Positions 39,862-50,084 of a DNA stretch of 64,000 bases are shown here, piece after piece (the stretch's first letter is position 1; every line of letters starts with the position of its first letter). A model generated the notes under the pieces. It was not told the DNA's origin. It ran no database searches and was given only the letters and a program-made list of their open reading frames with translations. Source of the stretch: Nakamurella alba (lineage in GTDB: Bacteria; Actinomycetota; Actinomycetes; Mycobacteriales; Nakamurellaceae). Made by a program: the position numbers and the translations under genes. The stretch spans positions 186,001 to 250,000 of the forward strand of contig NZ_WLYK01000011.1 of the NCBI RefSeq assembly GCF_009707545.1, in the 5' to 3' direction.

Positions 39862-41601
39862 GTGACCGCACCGCCAGGACCCCCGTCGGGTGACGACGCG
39901 CCCCGGCGCGCCTTCCCCCAGGTGCCCGGTGTCCGGCTGGACGCAGAGGTCGGCCGCGGCGGGTTCGCCACCGTCTACCGGGGTCACCAGCTCTCGGTCG
40001 ACCGGGACGTCGCGGTCAAGGTCGACGACCGGCGGCTGGTGGACGAGCGGGACCGGCGCCGGTTCACCCGGGAGATCATCGCCGCAGGCGCGGTGGCTGC
40101 GCACCCGCACATCGTCACGCTGTACGACGGCGGCACCACGGCCGACGACCACCCGTACCTCGTCATGGAGCTGTACACCGGCGGGTCGTACGCCGAGCGG
40201 ATCAAGAAGTCCGGGCCGGTGCCGGCCGACGAGGTGCTGGACATCGGTTTCGCCATCGCCGATGCACTCGTCGCCGCGCACGGCGAAGGGATCCTGCACC
40301 GGGACGTCAAACCCGGGAACATTCTCATCTCCCGGTACGGCAACCCGGCGCTGACCGACTTCGGCCTGGCCGCGCTGCCGCCGGCGGGCGAGCAGTACTC
40401 GGTGACCATGGACTCGCTGACGCCGTCCTACGCGGCGCCGGAGGCGTTCGGCGGTGTCGAGCCGACGGCGTCGATGGACATCTACGCGCTCGGCGCCACC
40501 CTGTACGCGATGCTGCTCGGCCGACCACCCCGCAGCGATCCCAACGGCGCCTCCCCGCCGCTCACCAAGCTGCTCGTCCTCCTCAACGAGCCGCTGCCGC
40601 CGGCCGGGGTCGAGGGCGCCGAGGACCTCATGCCGGTGATCTGGCGGGCGACCGCCGTGCTCCCTGGCGACCGTTATCCGACCGCCGCGGCCTTCCGGGA
40701 CGCGCTCGCCGCGGTCCGGGCCGGGCACCCGGAGCAGGCCGGTGGCCTGCGACCGTTCTCCACCCCTGCACCGGTCCCGCCGGGCCGCACCGACGAACGC
40801 GCCGACACCGGTCGCACCGGTGGCTCCGGGGGTTCGGTCACCCAGGACCGCACGGGGCAGGGCCTGCTCGACGACATGGTGCAGGTCTCCGCGCAGCGTT
40901 CGGGGCGCCGTCGGCCCTGGCCGGTGATCGCCGCCGCCGCGGTTGTGCTGGCGTTGGTGATCGGCGCCGCCGTGATGCTCGGGCGGGAGGCCGCCGTCGG
41001 CGGTGACGCCCGGATCGCCGGGGGCGGGGCCTCCAGCTCCACGGCCGGAAGCCTGTCGGTGACCTCCGCGTCGCCGAGCTCCGTGACCACCAGCGGGTCG
41101 GTCACCTCGTCGCAGGGCTCGGTCAGCACCCCGCCGAGCACACCCACCACCGCACCGAGCACCCCCACCACCGCGCCGAGCACGCCGACCACCGCTCCCA
41201 GCACACCCACGACCACCACCCCGACCACCGTGGTGATCAACCAGACACCGCCGCCGGTCGGCACCTGCTTCACCAACCTGGTGACCATCGGCTCGCGCAG
41301 CACGGCCACCGCGTTGGACTCCTGCGACGAGCCGCACGGCTGGGAGGCCTACGGCACCGGCGTGCTCGCGGCGACGACCCGCTCGCCCGGCCTGGTCGAC
41401 GTGGCCAAGGACCCGAACGTGGTGAAGACCTGCACACAGGACACGCTGGTCGCGTACCTGCCGCCGAACACCTCCGGCAGCTTCGACGTCCGGATCCTGC
41501 CGCCGTCCGAGACCGACTTCGTGCTCGGCGAACGGGGTTTCTGGTGCATCGCCCGGATCAAGGACTCCGGCGAGGTGACCGGCTCGCTGGCCCGGGGCTG
41601 A
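39862..41601 (+). CDS. PknB-like Ser/Thr protein kinase with extracytoplasmic septum-formation-like domain
   Basis: The 579-residue protein has a kinase domain (about 20-275): glycine loop [11 protein letters not shown], catalytic Lys in [26 protein letters not shown] and a SYAAPEAF segment. One membrane helix (about 352-372, [20 protein letters not shown]) leads to a Ser/Thr linker with four [11 protein letters not shown] repeats. The outer domain (about 470-579) has paired Cys ([35 protein letters not shown]), resembling septum-formation-family domains. No PASTA repeats. GTG 39862 is 7 nt after CACAAT, so leaderless. Confidence 0.9.
   Translation: MTAPPGPPSGDDAPRRAFPQVPGVRLDAEVGRGGFATVYRGHQLSVDRDVAVKVDDRRLVDERDRRRFTREIIAAGAVAAHPHIVTLYDGGTTADDHPYLVMELYTGGSYAERIKKSGPVPADEVLDIGFAIADALVAAHGEGILHRDVKPGNILISRYGNPALTDFGLAALPPAGEQYSVTMDSLTPSYAAPEAFGGVEPTASMDIYALGATLYAMLLGRPPRSDPNGASPPLTKLLVLLNEPLPPAGVEGAEDLMPVIWRATAVLPGDRYPTAAAFRDALAAVRAGHPEQAGGLRPFSTPAPVPPGRTDERADTGRTGGSGGSVTQDRTGQGLLDDMVQVSAQRSGRRRPWPVIAAAAVVLALVIGAAVMLGREAAVGGDARIAGGGASSSTAGSLSVTSASPSSVTTSGSVTSSQGSVSTPPSTPTTAPSTPTTAPSTPTTAPSTPTTTTPTTVVINQTPPPVGTCFTNLVTIGSRSTATALDSCDEPHGWEAYGTGVLAATTRSPGLVDVAKDPNVVKTCTQDTLVAYLPPNTSGSFDVRILPPSETDFVLGERGFWCIARIKDSGEVTGSLARG
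41134..41217 (+). repeat. Four 21-bp tandem repeats in the kinase linker
   Basis: Each unit encodes PSTPTTA-type seven-residue repeats (consensus CCGAGCACNCCCACCACCGC). They form the extracytoplasmic Thr/Pro stalk and are a likely length-variable and possibly glycosylated region. Confidence 0.8.
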
Positions 41602-41771
41602 GGCCAGGGCACGGAACCGCGGCGAGCGGCGGGCTGCGGGTCAGGTCGCGCACGCCCGCCGATCTCGCGCCGGGAGTGCGACCGTCGGTCCGCGTCCGAA
41701 CCGATCGGCCGCCGCCGGGCGTGACCGGGGTCGGGAAGGGGCCTGACCGGTGTCCGATTACTGTCGGGGCC

Positions 41772-43286
41772 ATGACAGTCCGCCGCATCATGGGCACCGA
41801 GGTCGAGTACGGCATCTCCGCACCCGGGGACCCCGGCACCAACCCGGTGATCTCCTCGACCCAGGTGGTGCTGGCCTACGCGGCGGCGGTCGAGGCGCCC
41901 CGGGCCCGGCGGCCGCGCTGGGACTACGAGGTGGAGTCGCCGCTGCGCGACGCCCGCGGCTACGACCTGTCGGCACTGTTCGGCGCCGCGGACCCGGACA
42001 TCGACGACATCGGTGCGGCGAACGTGATCCTGTCCGACGGCGCCCGGCTGTACGTGGACCACGCGCACCCGGAGTTCTCCGCGCCGGAGGTCACCAACCC
42101 GCTCGACGGCGTGCTCTACGACAAGGCCGGCGAGCGGGTGATGGAGGCCGCTGCGAACCTGGCCGCCGCCGTCCCCGGGGCCAAGCAGCTGCAGCTCTAC
42201 AAGAACAACACCGACGGCAAGGGCGCCTCCTACGGCACCCACGAGAACTACCTGTGCCGGCGCGAGACCCCTTTCCCCGCACTGATCTCCGGGCTGCTGC
42301 CGTTCTTCGCCTCCCGCCAGGTGTTCGCCGGTGCGGGCCGGGTCGGAATCGGACCGGCCGGCCAGACCCCCGGTTTCCAGCTGGCCCAGCGGTCGGACTA
42401 CATCGAGGTCGAGGTCGGCCTGGAGACGACGCTCAAACGCGGGCTGATCAACACCCGGGACGAGCCGCACGCGGACGCCGACCGGTGGCGCCGGCTGCAC
42501 GTGATCATCGGTGACGCGAACCTGGCCGAGACCGCCACCTTCCTCAAGCTGGGCACCACCGCACTGGTGCTGTCGATGATCGAGGAGGGCTGGCAGCTGC
42601 CCGCGGTCGACCTGGAGAGCCCGGTGCACGCCGTGCACCAGATCTCCCATGACCCCGGCCTCGATGTCACCGTCCGGCTGCAGGACGGCCGCAGCTTCAC
42701 CGGCGTCGACGTCCAGCGGGCCTACGCCGAGTCCGCCGCCGCCTACGTCGCCGACCGGTACGGCGACGACGTCGACGAGCAGACCGCACAGGTGCTCGCC
42801 ACCTGGCTGGACGTGCTGGACAAGCTCGACCGGGACCCGATGGAGCTCGCCGACACCCTGGACTGGCCGGCGAAACTCCGCCTGCTGGAAGGGTTCCGCG
42901 CCCGGGACGGGCTGGCCTGGGGCGCGCCCCGGTTGGCACTGGTCGACCTGCAGTACTCCGACATCCGGATGGACCGCGGGCTGTACAACCGGCTGGTCTC
43001 CCGCGGGTCGATGAAGCGGCTGGTCACCGAGGCGCAGGTGCAGGCGGCGATGACGGACCCGCCGGAGGACACCCGCGCCTACTTCCGCGGGCGGTGCGTG
43101 TCCCAGTACGCCGACCGGTTGGCCGCCGCCTCCTGGGACTCGGTGATCTTCGACGTCGGCCGCGAGTCGCTGGTGCGCATCCCCACCCTCGACCCGGCCC
43201 GCGGCACCAAGGCGCACGTCGGCGCGCTGCTCGACGCCTCCGCGGACGCCGCCGAGCTGGTCGACGCCCTGACCACCCGGCGCTGA
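41772..43286 (+). CDS. dop: Deamidase/depupylase of Pup
   Basis: The 504-residue protein belongs to the Dop/PafA family: N-terminal [17 protein letters not shown], the Dop-specific loop segment [25 protein letters not shown] (in parts) missing from PafA, the [18 protein letters not shown] active region and [20 protein letters not shown]. It converts the C-terminal Gln of Pup to Glu and also removes Pup from substrates. ATG 41772 lies 21 nt before a codon run with no better start, with TACTGT as a possible -10. It is the first gene of dop-pup-prcB-prcA. Confidence 0.97.
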   Translation: MTVRRIMGTEVEYGISAPGDPGTNPVISSTQVVLAYAAAVEAPRARRPRWDYEVESPLRDARGYDLSALFGAADPDIDDIGAANVILSDGARLYVDHAHPEFSAPEVTNPLDGVLYDKAGERVMEAAANLAAAVPGAKQLQLYKNNTDGKGASYGTHENYLCRRETPFPALISGLLPFFASRQVFAGAGRVGIGPAGQTPGFQLAQRSDYIEVEVGLETTLKRGLINTRDEPHADADRWRRLHVIIGDANLAETATFLKLGTTALVLSMIEEGWQLPAVDLESPVHAVHQISHDPGLDVTVRLQDGRSFTGVDVQRAYAESAAAYVADRYGDDVDEQTAQVLATWLDVLDKLDRDPMELADTLDWPAKLRLLEGFRARDGLAWGAPRLALVDLQYSDIRMDRGLYNRLVSRGSMKRLVTEAQVQAAMTDPPEDTRAYFRGRCVSQYADRLAAASWDSVIFDVGRESLVRIPTLDPARGTKAHVGALLDASADAAELVDALTTRR

Positions 43287-43492
43287 CCGCGCGGCCCTGA
43301 CCACCCTGGGCCGGCCCACCCGGCGCCGGCCACCCGGCGCTCACCAACTGGCGACGACGAACCCCGGCCCGACCGGGCAGGGACGAGCCCGTCCGGATCC
43401 TGCCCGACCGTCGCGATCCGGCCGGGACGGCCAACGGTTAAGGTCGAAGGATCACGACGCGAGCGTGGACGCGTCCGGGACGGGAGCACGAC

Positions 43493-43684
43493 ATGGCACA
43501 GGAACAGACCAGCCGCCAGGGCGGCGGGGACGACGACGAGGCCACCGGCGCGGAGCCGGCCGGTCAGGAGCGTCGGGAGAAGCTGGCCGCCGAGACCGAC
43601 GACATCCTGGACGAGATCGACGGCGTGCTGGAGAGCAACGCCGAGGACTTCGTCCGCTCGTACGTGCAGAAGGGCGGCCAGTGA
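43493..43684 (+). CDS. pup: Prokaryotic ubiquitin-like protein Pup
   Basis: The 63-residue acidic, disordered protein ends YVQKGGQ, the GGQ ending that Dop deamidates before PafA ligates it to lysines. The central [21 protein letters not shown] is the coiled-coil binding segment for the ATPase. GGGAG precedes ATG 43493. Its TGA overlaps the GTG start of prcB (GTGA). Confidence 0.98.
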   Translation: MAQEQTSRQGGGDDDEATGAEPAGQERREKLAAETDDILDEIDGVLESNAEDFVRSYVQKGGQ

Positions 43685-44532
43685 GCCGACTGCCCGGTCC
43701 GGCCGACTGGCCGGTCGCAGCCGTCCCGGCGCCCTACCTGACCCCCGGCACCGGATCGTTCACCGACTTCCTGGCCGGCGCGGAGCCGCACCTGCTGCCG
43801 GGCGCCCGTGCGGGTGCGCCCGGGTCGGCCGAGTTGCCGCACGGCACCACGATCGTCGCGTTGACCTTCGCCGGCGGCGTGGTCATCGCCGGTGACCGGC
43901 GCGCGACCATGGGCAACCTGATCGCTCAGCGGGACATGGAGAAGGTGTTCGTCGCCGACTCGCACTCCGCGGTCGGCATCGCCGGCACCGCCGGCCTGGC
44001 CATCGAGATGGTCCGGCTGTTCCAGCTGGAGCTCGAGCACTACGAGAAGATCGAGGGCGTCCGGCTCTCGCTCGACGGCAAGGCCAACCGGCTGTCCACG
44101 ATGATCCGCGGCAACCTCGGCGCGGCGCTGCAGGGGCTGGCCGTGGTGCCGCTGTTCGCCGGCGTCGACGAGCTGCCGGAGAACGGTGCCGCCGAGGCGC
44201 TCGGCCGGATCTTCTCCTACGACGTCACCGGCGGCCGGTACGAGGAGCGCGACTACTACGCCGTCGGGTCCGGATCGATGTTCGCCCGGTCCGCGCTGAA
44301 GAAGCGCTACCGACGGGACGCCGACCTGGACACCGCCGTGCGTGCCGCGGTGGAGTCGCTCTACGACGCGGCCGACGACGACTCCGCCACCGGCGGACCG
44401 GATCTCACCCGGCGGATCTTCCCGGTGGTGGTCGCGGTGACCGCGGCCGGCGCGGTGAAGTGGTCCGAGGAGGCCGTCGCCGAGGTGTCCGAGGCCGTGA
44501 TCGCCGGCCGCATGCTGAACCCCGGCGGCTGA
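43681..44532 (+). CDS. prcB: 20S proteasome beta subunit
   Basis: The 283-residue precursor has a propeptide of 55 residues ending LPHG, followed by the catalytic Thr56 ([20 protein letters not shown]). Autocleavage exposes Thr as the nucleophile. The active-site Asp and Lys are in the following segment ([21 protein letters not shown]). Start GTG 43681 overlaps the pup stop, so translation is coupled. Confidence 0.98.
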   Translation: MSRLPGPADWPVAAVPAPYLTPGTGSFTDFLAGAEPHLLPGARAGAPGSAELPHGTTIVALTFAGGVVIAGDRRATMGNLIAQRDMEKVFVADSHSAVGIAGTAGLAIEMVRLFQLELEHYEKIEGVRLSLDGKANRLSTMIRGNLGAALQGLAVVPLFAGVDELPENGAAEALGRIFSYDVTGGRYEERDYYAVGSGSMFARSALKKRYRRDADLDTAVRAAVESLYDAADDDSATGGPDLTRRIFPVVVAVTAAGAVKWSEEAVAEVSEAVIAGRMLNPGG

Positions 44533-44602
44533 CGCCCGAGACGTTGCCCGCAGCGCACCTGCTTTTCGAGATCTTCTGCAGCAGAACAGGAGTCACCCGG
44601 CC

Positions 44603-45436
44603 GTGACGATGCCGATCTACGCCTCTCCCGAGCAGTTCATGCGGGACCGGTCCGAGTACGCCCGCAAGGGCATCGGCCGGGGCAGCAGTGTCGTGGTCAC
44701 CACCTACGACGGCGGCGTGCTGTTCGTCGCCGAGAGCCGTTCGCCCACCCTGCACAAGGTGAGCGAGATCTACGACCGGATCGGCTTCGCCGGGGTCGGC
44801 CGGTACAACGAGTTCGAGAACCTGCGGACCGCCGGCATCCGGCTGGCCGACGTCCGCGGCTACTCCTACGACCGGCGCGACGTCTCGGGCCGGTGGTTGG
44901 CGAACGCCTACGCGCAGACGCTCGGGTCGATCTTCTCCGAGCACCAGAAGCCGTACGAGGTGGAGATCTGCGTCGCCGAGGTGGCCAAGGGCCCCGGCGC
45001 CGGGCCGACCGCGGAAAGCCCTGACCTGCGGGACCAGCTGTACCGGATCTCCTACGACGGGTCGATCGTCTACGAGGCCCGCTTCGTGGTGATGGGCGGT
45101 CTGGTCGAGCCGGTGACCGCCTCCCTGGAGAAGTCGTTCGAGGCCGGTTGGGACCTGTCCGCGGCGCTGCGTGCCGCAGTGCCGGCCCTCGGTGCCTCCG
45201 CCGACGGCACGGTGCGCGAGATCGGCCCGGGACAGCTGGAGGTCGCGGTGTTGGACCGTGCCCTGCCGGTCCGCACCTTCCGCCGGATCACCGGGGCCGC
45301 CCTCGCCGCACTGCTGGAGCCGCCCGCCGACGCGGCCGAGCCGCCCGCAGGGGAGCCGGAAGTCGTTGCGGGGACCGGGGAGTCGACGGACCCGGCACCC
45401 GGGGAGTCGGGTCCGGACGGCACCGACCAGGGCTGA
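44603..45436 (+). CDS. prcA: 20S proteasome alpha subunit
   Basis: The 277-residue protein starts with the gate-forming N-terminus ([23 protein letters not shown]), has the alpha-subunit body with [26 protein letters not shown], and an acidic Pro/Glu-rich tail of about 40 residues. AGGAG lies 10 nt before GTG 44603. Unlike many actinobacteria, where prcB and prcA nearly touch, 70 nt separate the two genes here. Confidence 0.97.
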   Translation: MTMPIYASPEQFMRDRSEYARKGIGRGSSVVVTTYDGGVLFVAESRSPTLHKVSEIYDRIGFAGVGRYNEFENLRTAGIRLADVRGYSYDRRDVSGRWLANAYAQTLGSIFSEHQKPYEVEICVAEVAKGPGAGPTAESPDLRDQLYRISYDGSIVYEARFVVMGGLVEPVTASLEKSFEAGWDLSAALRAAVPALGASADGTVREIGPGQLEVAVLDRALPVRTFRRITGAALAALLEPPADAAEPPAGEPEVVAGTGESTDPAPGESGPDGTDQG

Positions 45437-45540
45437 CCGGACGGGCGCACCAGCGGGTCGCGACATCGAAGTCGGGTGACAGGCTCTGATGCAGCGGCCG
45501 GGCGACGTGACGGCGGCCGGATCCTCATGACGGAGGTCGG

Positions 45541-46983
45541 ATGACAGCCGGACCGTGGCGACTGCTGGACCACTGGCGCGGCGGCCTGCTCGATCCGCAG
45601 CGGGAACCGGCAGCCGGGGCCGGAGCCGTCCGCGGGGTCACCGCCTACCGCCGGTGCGGCCTGGTGCTCGCCGCCGACGACCCGGAGGCCGAGGCACGGG
45701 CCCGGGAGCGGCTGGACGCCCTCGCCCGGCGGCACGGTCTCACCATCACCCCCGTGACAGCAGCACGGGACGCCGGGCGCCGGACCTCCGTCGTCGAGTT
45801 CGAGGTGCCCGCCGGACCGCCCGGCGGCCCGGACGCCTGGACGGTGCTGCGCGAGTACCGCGAGCGCCTGGCCGGGACCCCTGGCGCCCGGGCCGGTCTC
45901 GACCACCTGCTGACCACCGCGGAACAGGTCGGCGGCAACCCGTTCGCCCTGGACCACGGCCGCCCCGGACTGGACCGGTACGGCGCCGCCGGCTACGCCG
46001 GGCGCGGTCCGATCAGCGTGGTGCTGGCACCACCGGCCGTCGGGACCGGCCGGCGCCCGCGGGTGGTCGTGCTGGACACGGCCGTCGGTACGCACCCCTG
46101 GCTGGGCGATGACACCGTCGAGCACGTCATCACCTTCGCCGACGGGTCGACGGTCGGCCCGGTGGTGGACCCGGACGACCTTCCCGGTGCGGACGACCTC
46201 GCACCGACCCCGATGCTCGGCGCGCTCGGCACCCACGCCGGGCACGGCACCTTCATCAGCGGCCTGATCCGACAGGCCTGCCCGGAGGCGATCGTCGTGG
46301 CTCCGGCGGTGATGGGGGCCGACGGGGTGGTGCCGGAGTCGACCCTGGTCGACGCGCTGGAAGCGGTGCTGCGCAAACAGACCGAACAGCCCGGCTGGGC
46401 CGATGCCGTGGTGCTGTCGCTGGGCTACTACGCGGAGACCGGCGACGACCTCACCTACACCTCGCACCTGCGGGACCTGCTGCTGGAGATCGGGCGGTGC
46501 GGGATCGCCACCTTCTGCGCGGCCGGCAACGACGCCTCCACCCGGCCGTCGTTCCCCGCTGCCTTCGCCGCCGACCCGGCGTTCGCCGCGGACGACGTCG
46601 TCCCGCTGATGGCGGTGGCGGCGCTCAACCCGGACGGCTCGGTGGCGGCCTTCTCGAACGACGGCCCCTGGGTCAACGCCGAGGCCCGCGGGGTCAACAT
46701 GGCCTCCACCGTGCCGGTGACCGCCGACGGATCCGGGCGGGCGGCGGTCACCGCCCGCGGCGTCCGCGGCCACACCCGGTCGGCCGCCGACCCGGATGAC
46801 TTCGTCTCCGGGTTCGCTTCCTGGAGCGGGACCTCTTTCGCCGCACCGGCCCTGGCCGGGCAGTACCTGACCGCTCTGCGGGCCGCCGGCTACCCGGCCG
46901 GTGCCGCCGCCCGCCGCGAGCACGTGCCCATCGGTCGCACGCGCTCCGCCGCTGCGGTATCAAGTGACGCGGCAGCACCGTGA
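45541..46983 (+). CDS. Cytoplasmic S8 subtilase A of the protease-CHAT island
   Basis: The 480-residue protein has a complete subtilisin site: Asp179 (VVVLDTAVG), His235 (THAGHGTFISG), oxyanion Asn330 (CAAGND) and Ser432 (WSGTSFAAP). It has no signal peptide and no I9-type propeptide; the first about 165 residues form an unknown N-terminal domain ending at GNPFALDHGRPG. That segment aligns with the repeat region of the second subtilase. GGAGG precedes ATG 45541. It is the first gene of a same-strand cluster with subtilase B, a sigma factor, an acidic protein and two CHAT proteins. It probably processes a protein inside the cell. Confidence 0.88.
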   Translation: MTAGPWRLLDHWRGGLLDPQREPAAGAGAVRGVTAYRRCGLVLAADDPEAEARARERLDALARRHGLTITPVTAARDAGRRTSVVEFEVPAGPPGGPDAWTVLREYRERLAGTPGARAGLDHLLTTAEQVGGNPFALDHGRPGLDRYGAAGYAGRGPISVVLAPPAVGTGRRPRVVVLDTAVGTHPWLGDDTVEHVITFADGSTVGPVVDPDDLPGADDLAPTPMLGALGTHAGHGTFISGLIRQACPEAIVVAPAVMGADGVVPESTLVDALEAVLRKQTEQPGWADAVVLSLGYYAETGDDLTYTSHLRDLLLEIGRCGIATFCAAGNDASTRPSFPAAFAADPAFAADDVVPLMAVAALNPDGSVAAFSNDGPWVNAEARGVNMASTVPVTADGSGRAAVTARGVRGHTRSAADPDDFVSGFASWSGTSFAAPALAGQYLTALRAAGYPAGAAARREHVPIGRTRSAAAVSSDAAAP

Positions 46984-47094
46984 CCGTGCGCCGACCGGCA
47001 GCAGGTATCACCGCATCCGGCGTGAGCTCCTGAACCAGCTCCACACCGCGCCGCACGTGAACGGCACCGCAGCACGACCGACCGGAAGGCACCG

Positions 47095-48684
47095 ATGACC
47101 GCACCGCCGCCCGTCCCCGAGCCCGCGTCGACCCCCGGCCCGGACAGCCCGTTCGTGCGGTTCGACGGGCGGATCCTCGACCCGGCGACCGCGGTCCGGC
47201 TGCCCGGCGTGCCGATCCCGTCGATCACCGCCTACGTCGGCGACACCGTGCTGGTGTCCGGCGGGTCGGAGGACCGGGTGCAGGAGGCGATGCGGGTCCT
47301 CGGCGAGCGCGCGGCCGACCTCGGTCTGCGGATCGCGGCCGACCCGCTCGCCGACGGTGGACCCCGGCTGTACCGGGACGCGGTGACGGCCGGGCTGCCG
47401 CTGGTGGTCCCGGTGGTGCTGGTGCCGACCGACGCCACCGGTCCCACCGCACCGGTCGACGTCTGGCCGCTGGTCCAGGCCATCCGGGCCGACGGCACGC
47501 TCCCGCCCGGCACAGTCGAGCTGGACCACCTGATGTTCGCCGCCGCGAGCATCAGCGGGAACCCTTTCGGCGTGCGGGGTCTCGCCTCGATCAGCGGTGA
47601 TCCCTTCGGGGTGCGCGGCCTGGCATCGGTGAACGGGAATCCGTTCGGCGTGCGTGGGCTGGCCGGCGGCGACCCGTCCTACGCCTATGCCGGGTCCGGT
47701 GGTCGCGGCCCGGTGTCGGTGCTGATCGACCCGCCCGTCCCGCCGGCGGACGGACCGCGTCCGCGGGTCGTGGTGCTGGACACCGGGGTCGGCCGTCACC
47801 CGTGGTTCACCGCCGACCCGGTGAGCGATGCGTTGTCCACCCCGTCCGGCGACCCGATCGGCGTGGACCCGAAGGACCCGGTGGCGATCGCCACCGCCCC
47901 GGACGGGGCCGGCGCCGCACCGGACCCGATGACCGGCCGGCTCGCCTCGCACGCCGGCCACGGCACCTTCATCTGCGGGCTGCTGCGGCAGACCTGCCCG
48001 GCGGCGGACATCGTGGCGCTGCGGATCATGGACTCCGACGGGGTGGTGCCCGAGCACCGGCTGACCGACGCACTCACCGGGCTGGGCCTGGTGCAGGCGG
48101 CCGCCCCGCGGTCGATCGCCGCCGTGGTGCTGGCGCTCGGCTACCACGCCGAGGTCGGCGACGGCCCGTACACCGCCGGCCTGGAATCCCAGCTGCAGGA
48201 CCTGGCCGGGCGCGGAGTGGTCACCGTCGCCGCCGCGGGGAACGACGCCACCACCCAGCCCAGCTACCCGGCCGCGTTCTCGGTCCACGACTGGCCGGCC
48301 GGGCTGCCGCGGGTGGTCGCCGTCGCGGCCCTCAACCCGGACACCTCGGTGGCGCTGTTCTCCAACGACGGGGACTGGGTGACCGGGCAGGCGCCCGGCG
48401 CCAACGTCGTGTCCACCGCGCCGACCGACGCCGAGGGCTCGGCCGGGGAGTCGGTCGGCATGGTCGACGAGGACGGGCGGCGCCGCGGCACCATCGATCC
48501 GGACGACTACTCCAGCGGCTTCGCGACCTGGAGCGGCACCAGTTTTGCCGCCCCGGTCCTGGCCGGCCGCTACCTCGCCGCACTGGCCGCCCGGACCGCG
48601 CAAAAGAATTCGCCGCCGGTGGTATCAGACCTGGCCGCGCTGGTTCCTCTGGGCAGAACAGCAGGACAGCAAGGCCCGCGATGA
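47095..48684 (+). CDS. Cytoplasmic S8 subtilase B with three 13-residue repeats
   Basis: The 529-residue paralogue of the upstream gene has catalytic Asp229 (VVVLDTGVG), His289 (SHAGHGTFICG), Asn383 (AAAGND) and Ser483 (WSGTSFAAP). Between the N-terminal domain and the catalytic core, residues 151-189 are three copies of A-S-(I/V)-(S/N)-G-(N/D)-PFGVRGL. No signal peptide is seen. GGAAGG precedes ATG 47095. The stop overlaps the sigma-factor start (ATGA), showing tight coupling. Confidence 0.88.
   Translation: MTAPPPVPEPASTPGPDSPFVRFDGRILDPATAVRLPGVPIPSITAYVGDTVLVSGGSEDRVQEAMRVLGERAADLGLRIAADPLADGGPRLYRDAVTAGLPLVVPVVLVPTDATGPTAPVDVWPLVQAIRADGTLPPGTVELDHLMFAAASISGNPFGVRGLASISGDPFGVRGLASVNGNPFGVRGLAGGDPSYAYAGSGGRGPVSVLIDPPVPPADGPRPRVVVLDTGVGRHPWFTADPVSDALSTPSGDPIGVDPKDPVAIATAPDGAGAAPDPMTGRLASHAGHGTFICGLLRQTCPAADIVALRIMDSDGVVPEHRLTDALTGLGLVQAAAPRSIAAVVLALGYHAEVGDGPYTAGLESQLQDLAGRGVVTVAAAGNDATTQPSYPAAFSVHDWPAGLPRVVAVAALNPDTSVALFSNDGDWVTGQAPGANVVSTAPTDAEGSAGESVGMVDEDGRRRGTIDPDDYSSGFATWSGTSFAAPVLAGRYLAALAARTAQKNSPPVVSDLAALVPLGRTAGQQGPR
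47545..47661 (+). repeat. Three 39-bp tandem repeats inside subtilase B
   Basis: Each unit encodes 13 residues with the constant core PFGVRGL. Synonymous differences between units (for example GTGCGGGGT, GTGCGCGGC, GTGCGTGGG) suggest the protein repeat is maintained rather than freshly copied. Confidence 0.9.
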
Positions 48685-49466
48685 GCAGCACCGGAAGTAC
48701 CAGCAGCACCGGGAGCACCGATAGTACAGACGCCGACGGCACAGACAGGACATCGATGACGGTCGACACCAGTCCGATCCGGGATCGCGGGCACCTGCCC
48801 GACGGGCCCGGGACCGCCCCCGCACCGACCACCGACCCGGCGACCGCGCACCGGGTGAGCGGCCCGACCCGGGTGACCGGCCCGACCCGGGTCCCGCGCG
48901 CCGGCGGCGACGTCGGCGACCTGGTCACCCAGGCGGCGCAGGCGTTCCAGGACTACCGGGACGGCGTGTCCGGCGGGATCGACCGGCTGGTCCGGCTGGT
49001 CAGCCCGCTGCTGTGGCACACGGCGCGGCAGTGCGGACTCTCCGCGGCGGAGGCCGAGGACGCGGTGCAGCAGACATTCCTGGCGCTGGTGCGGCGCGGG
49101 GCCGGGATCACCGATCCGATGGCCGTCGTGCGCTGGCTGACCGTCACGCTGCGCCGGCAGGCGTGGCGGGACCGGGCCGCGGCGCGGACCCGGACCGATG
49201 CCGAACCCACCGACGACGACCTGCCGCGCGAGCCGTCGGCCGAGGCGGCCGCGGTGCTGACCGACGAGCAGCAGCGGCTGTGGGCACACGTGCACGCGCT
49301 GCCCGACCGGTGCCGCCGGCTGCTCGCGGTGATCGCGTTCGCCCCGCGTCCCGACTACGCGGCGATCGCGAAGGACATGAACATGCCGGTCGGATCCATC
49401 GGCCCCACCCGGGGCCGGTGCCTGGAGAAGTTGCGCCTGCGCCTGAAGGGGGAGGAGTGGTCATGA
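48681..49466 (+). CDS. Sigma-70-family (ECF-like) RNA polymerase sigma factor
   Basis: The 261-residue protein has a Ser/Thr/Asp-rich N-terminal stretch of about 65 residues. Region 2 follows (LVRLVSPLLWHTARQCGL, AEDAVQQTFLALVRR, VVRWLTVTLRRQAWRDR), then region 4 (LPDRCRRLLAVIAF, DYAAIAKDMNMPVGSIGPTRGRCLEKLR, the DNA-binding helix-turn-helix). Regions 1.1 and 3 are missing, as in ECF factors. ATG 48681 overlaps the stop of subtilase B, and its own stop overlaps the next start, so it is translated with its neighbours. No classic membrane anti-sigma factor is nearby. Confidence 0.88.
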   Translation: MSSTGSTSSTGSTDSTDADGTDRTSMTVDTSPIRDRGHLPDGPGTAPAPTTDPATAHRVSGPTRVTGPTRVPRAGGDVGDLVTQAAQAFQDYRDGVSGGIDRLVRLVSPLLWHTARQCGLSAAEAEDAVQQTFLALVRRGAGITDPMAVVRWLTVTLRRQAWRDRAAARTRTDAEPTDDDLPREPSAEAAAVLTDEQQRLWAHVHALPDRCRRLLAVIAFAPRPDYAAIAKDMNMPVGSIGPTRGRCLEKLRLRLKGEEWS

Positions 49467-50074
49467 CCGAGAAGAACCCGCCGAGGAACGACGTGGCGAA
49501 CGCCGCCGGACCGGAGCTCGCCGAGCACGCCCCGCAGGACACGAACGACGACCTGATGAACGACCTCAGCACGGACGAGAACGGACACGGACCGGACCCG
49601 ATGGATCAGTACGACCTGGACCTGCTCAGCGACATCGTCGGCATCTACGACGCGCTGGACCCGATGCCCGAGATGCTGCCCGACGTCGTGCTCTTCGCCC
49701 TGGGCGCCACCGACCTGGACGGCGAGATGGCCCGGCTGGTCGAGTCGGAGTCCGGCCTGGTCGGCACCCGTGGCGCCGCCCAGGTCGAGCACGCCCGCAG
49801 GGTGACCTTCTCCAGCGAGCACCTCACCGTCATGGTCGCCGTCGAGCCGCAGCCCGGCGACACCGTGCGACTCGACGGCTGGGCCGCCCCGGGGGGCTCG
49901 CTGAAGGTCGAGTTGCGCTCCGGCGCCAGCACTTTCACCACCGACTGCGACGAGTCCGGCCGGTTCGTCTTCGAGTCGGTGCCGCCGGGCCCGGCGCAGA
50001 TCGTGCTGCACCCCGCCCCCGGCTGCGACGCGGCGATCCGGATGCCGGTGGTCACCCCCGCGATCCAGCTGTGA
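49463..50074 (+). CDS. Acidic partner protein with carboxypeptidase-regulatory-like beta domain
   Basis: The 203-residue protein starts at ATG 49463 inside the sigma-factor stop (ATGA) after GGGGGAGGAG. The first about 50 residues are very acidic (Asp/Glu/Asn-rich). A middle helix reads MLPDVVLFALGATDLDGEMARLVESE. The end (about 125-203) is a beta-sandwich with GDTVRLDGWAAPGGSLKVELRSG and GRFVFESVPPGPAQIVLH, like carboxypeptidase-regulatory/CNA-B-like domains. No membrane segment. Its position suggests it regulates the sigma factor or serves as a protease substrate. Not a recognised family. Confidence 0.72.
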   Translation: MTEKNPPRNDVANAAGPELAEHAPQDTNDDLMNDLSTDENGHGPDPMDQYDLDLLSDIVGIYDALDPMPEMLPDVVLFALGATDLDGEMARLVESESGLVGTRGAAQVEHARRVTFSSEHLTVMVAVEPQPGDTVRLDGWAAPGGSLKVELRSGASTFTTDCDESGRFVFESVPPGPAQIVLHPAPGCDAAIRMPVVTPAIQL

Positions 50075-50084
50075 GGATGGGTGG

